From: Acetobacteraceae bacterium | GTDB taxonomy: Bacteria > Pseudomonadota > Alphaproteobacteria > Acetobacterales > Acetobacteraceae | DNA length: 64,000 bases | NCBI GenBank assembly: GCA_030041255.1 | Contig: JASHOF010000012.1 | Coordinates: 152,657 to 216,656, forward strand | Direction: 5' to 3' | Shown: positions 62,752 through 64,000 of the stretch, piece by piece | Position numbering within the stretch: position 1 is the first letter of the stretch | Layout of the letters: each line of letters starts with the position of its first letter | Notes under the pieces: generated by a model | What the model saw: only the letters and a program-made list of their open reading frames with translations | Databases searched by the model: none | Told to the model about the DNA's origin: nothing | Translations under genes and position numbers: made by a program

Positions 62752-62921
62752 TGGAGGAGCGCCTGGTCATTCATGGTCCGTCCAGGAGGGCGAGACCTGA
62801 GACCACGGCCTGCCGCTTGTCGAGGTTGAACCGCTCGGTCTCGTCGGCCAGGCGGGAGAGCGCGTGCCACACCTCCCCCCAGGCATCGAGGGGCCGGAGC
62901 GCGAGCAGGCGGCTTTGTCCG
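62752..62921 (-). repeat. Direct repeat, holB-tail copy 2 (island 2 border, holB side)
   Basis: Holds the intact holB 3' end plus a relic of the metG start: after the holB TGA, ATGACCAGGCGC still mirrors ATGACCAAGCGC of metG before diverging. Counterpart of 59001-59170. Confidence 0.88.
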
Positions 62922-63784
62922 GCGTCGGCGCGACCGCGCGCGCCAGCGCGCACGATGGCCGAAAGCCGGCCGAGCAGCAGTTCCATGAAGACCGGGAAGC
63001 CGGCCTCGCCGCGGCCGAGACGATCGACCACGGCATGCGCGCGGTCGGTCCCGAAGCACGGCAGGCCAGCGAGCACCTCATCGACCAGCTTTGCCACCGC
63101 CACGCCCTCCTCGTCGGCGAGGCGGAGCGCCCGGCCGGGAGAGCCCTCGGCGAGGGACAGAAGGCGGTTCCGTTCTTCAGGCGAAACGTCTGGCAGAAAG
63201 CGGGCGAGCAGCCGGTTCATGCTGGCGTCGTCGAGCGGAGAGAGCCTGAGCATCCGGCAACGGCTGCGGAGCGTTGCCGGCAGGCGGCCGGGCGCCGCGC
63301 AGACGAGCAGCAGGAGGGCGGAAGCGGGAGGCTCTTCCAGGACCTTGAGAAGAGCGTTGGCCGCATGGACATTCAGAAGCTCGGCCGGATCGACGATGAT
63401 GACGCGCCAGCCGCCCTCGATCGCTGTCAGGTGCAGGAATTCCGCGCCGGCGCGCACGTCGTCGACCAGGATTTCGCGGTGCTGGCGGCCGGTTTTGGGA
63501 TCGACCGTGCGCGTGACGGTGCGCAGATCCGCGTGTCCGCCGGCGGCGACGCGACGGAAGACGGGGCTTGCCGGATCGAGCCACAGGCTTTCGCCGCTCG
63601 CGGGGAGGCCGGCGAGCAGGCGGCGGGCAAACCGGTAGGCGAGCGTCGCCTTGCCGATGCCGGGCGGGCCTGTGATCAGCCAGGCATGGTGCAGGCGGGT
63701 GCCGAGAGCAGCGTCGCGCAGCGCCTGCTCGGCGGCCGCGTGACCGAGAAGCTCGGGATTCTCGCGCGGCTCAGGCGCGGCCAT
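62771..63784 (-). CDS. holB: DNA polymerase III subunit delta'
   Basis: 337 aa. AAA+ clamp-loader subunit: LLGHAAAEQALRDAALGTRLHHAWLI, GPPGIGKATLAYRFARRLL (P-loop), and WRVIIVDPAELLNVHAANALLKVLEEPP (Walker B and sensor segment). Overlaps tmk by 14 bases. Its 3' end is the source of the direct repeats around island 2. Confidence 0.95.
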   Translation of the reverse strand: MAAPEPRENPELLGHAAAEQALRDAALGTRLHHAWLITGPPGIGKATLAYRFARRLLAGLPASGESLWLDPASPVFRRVAAGGHADLRTVTRTVDPKTGRQHREILVDDVRAGAEFLHLTAIEGGWRVIIVDPAELLNVHAANALLKVLEEPPASALLLLVCAAPGRLPATLRSRCRMLRLSPLDDASMNRLLARFLPDVSPEERNRLLSLAEGSPGRALRLADEEGVAVAKLVDEVLAGLPCFGTDRAHAVVDRLGRGEAGFPVFMELLLGRLSAIVRAGARGRADAGQSRLLALRPLDAWGEVWHALSRLADETERFNLDKRQAVVSGLALLDGP

Positions 63785-64000
63785 CGCGCGCGCCGGGCAA
63801 GCCCGCCGCCGGCGTCCGGAAATATCTCAGTGCGTGGGCGAGAAGCTCGGCATGCACGGCGGGAACGGGGAGCGCGGCGTCGACCGGAATGCAGCGCTCC
63901 GGGCAGTGAGAGACGATGGCCCGAAAGCCGGAACGGACGCGAGAGAGAAAACCGGCATCGAGGCGCTCGTAGCGATCGATCCGGGTGCCGCGCGCGGCCA
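63771..64000 (-). CDS. tmk: Thymidylate kinase, C-terminal part (5' end beyond the window)
   Basis: Last 76 codons. TRIDRYERLDAGFLSRVRSGF and CPERCIPVDAALPVPAVH are the lid/dimer end of thymidylate kinases; then ALRYFRTPAAGLPGARDGRA. Makes dTDP from dTMP. The tmk-holB-metG order is standard in this group. Confidence 0.9.
   Translation of the reverse strand, partial: AARGTRIDRYERLDAGFLSRVRSGFRAIVSHCPERCIPVDAALPVPAVHAELLAHALRYFRTPAAGLPGARDGRA

Noticed and set aside
62129..62770. Minus-strand 213-codon frame starting at the metG start relic
   Set aside because: Runs out of frame through the DUF433/DUF5615 pair; only its first four codons mirror metG.
1..64000. CRISPR array
   Set aside because: No regularly spaced short direct repeats or cas genes seen; the direct repeats present are single duplications of gene tails.
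1..64000. tRNA or rRNA genes
   Set aside because: Apart from the tmRNA acceptor piece no cloverleaf with GTTC-type T-arm and CCA context was found in the intergenic stretches.

Overview
The window is a high-GC chromosomal segment of an alphaproteobacterium, most likely an Acetobacteraceae-type member of the Rhodospirillales/Acetobacterales. This rests on the hopanoid gene cluster, a periplasmic PQQ alcohol dehydrogenase next to a molybdenum hydroxylase, a two-piece (permuted) tmRNA beside sspB, and the conserved orders rpsP-rimM-trmD, leuC-leuD-leuB and tmk-holB-metG. The assignment comes from gene content only; there is no rRNA or tRNA in the window.

Layout. 1-7.4 kb: a plus-strand LIV-type ABC transporter (livH partial, livM, livG, livF) followed by a hydantoinase/dihydropyrimidinase and two M20 amidohydrolases, probably an uptake-and-hydrolysis route for cyclic ureides or N-carbamoyl amino acids. 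Large palindromic repeats flank livF. 7.9-11.5 kb: an RpfF-like DSF synthase convergent with a REC-PAS-GGDEF-EAL protein, a candidate fatty-acid-signal/c-di-GMP module. 11.6-24.6 kb: argG, then the hopanoid block. The minus-strand operon is dxs-hpnM-hpnI-hpnJ-hpnK, and hpnN, ispH and hpnH are on plus; together they cover isoprenoid precursor supply, hopanoid side-chain chemistry and hopanoid transport. 24.6-30.7 kb: a periplasmic oxidation locus with cytochrome c plus PQQ dehydrogenase and an IorAB-type molybdenum enzyme, both units preceded by the same promoter layout, plus a decayed copy of the ior operon. 30.7-38 kb: a minus-strand housekeeping run (methyltransferase, rppH, divergent polysaccharide deacetylase, ctpA, envC, gpmI, sspB, tmRNA). 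38.2-44.9 kb: thyX, an HTH gene pair, a frameshifted ribokinase, VOC and flavin-reductase-like proteins, DUF1330, a GMC oxidoreductase and a tandem universal stress protein. 44.9-54.8 kb: leuBDC, rplS, a PEP-CTERM protein, trmD-rimM-rpsP and ffh. 55-59 kb: msrA, a DUF4239 protein, an SMP-30 lactonase and metG. 59-64 kb: an island, then holB and tmk.

The most unusual feature is a pair of islands built the same way. Each interrupts a conserved housekeeping gene order and is bounded by direct repeats made from the 3' end of the upstream gene. Island 1 (about 49.85-51.93 kb) lies between a trmD 3'-end copy and the intact trmD, and holds only an AAA/ABC-type ATPase gene and a TOPRIM gene with an in-frame amber codon, resembling OLD/PARIS-type anti-phage pairs. 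Island 2 (about 59.17-62.75 kb) lies between metG and holB. It holds an AraC fragment fused to a holB tail, two uncharacterised proteins, a MITE-like element, an IS630 transposase relic and a DUF433/DUF5615 toxin-antitoxin pair. No integrase is visible in either.

All calls are from reading the sequence and translations. No database search was run, and repeat identities are counted by eye.
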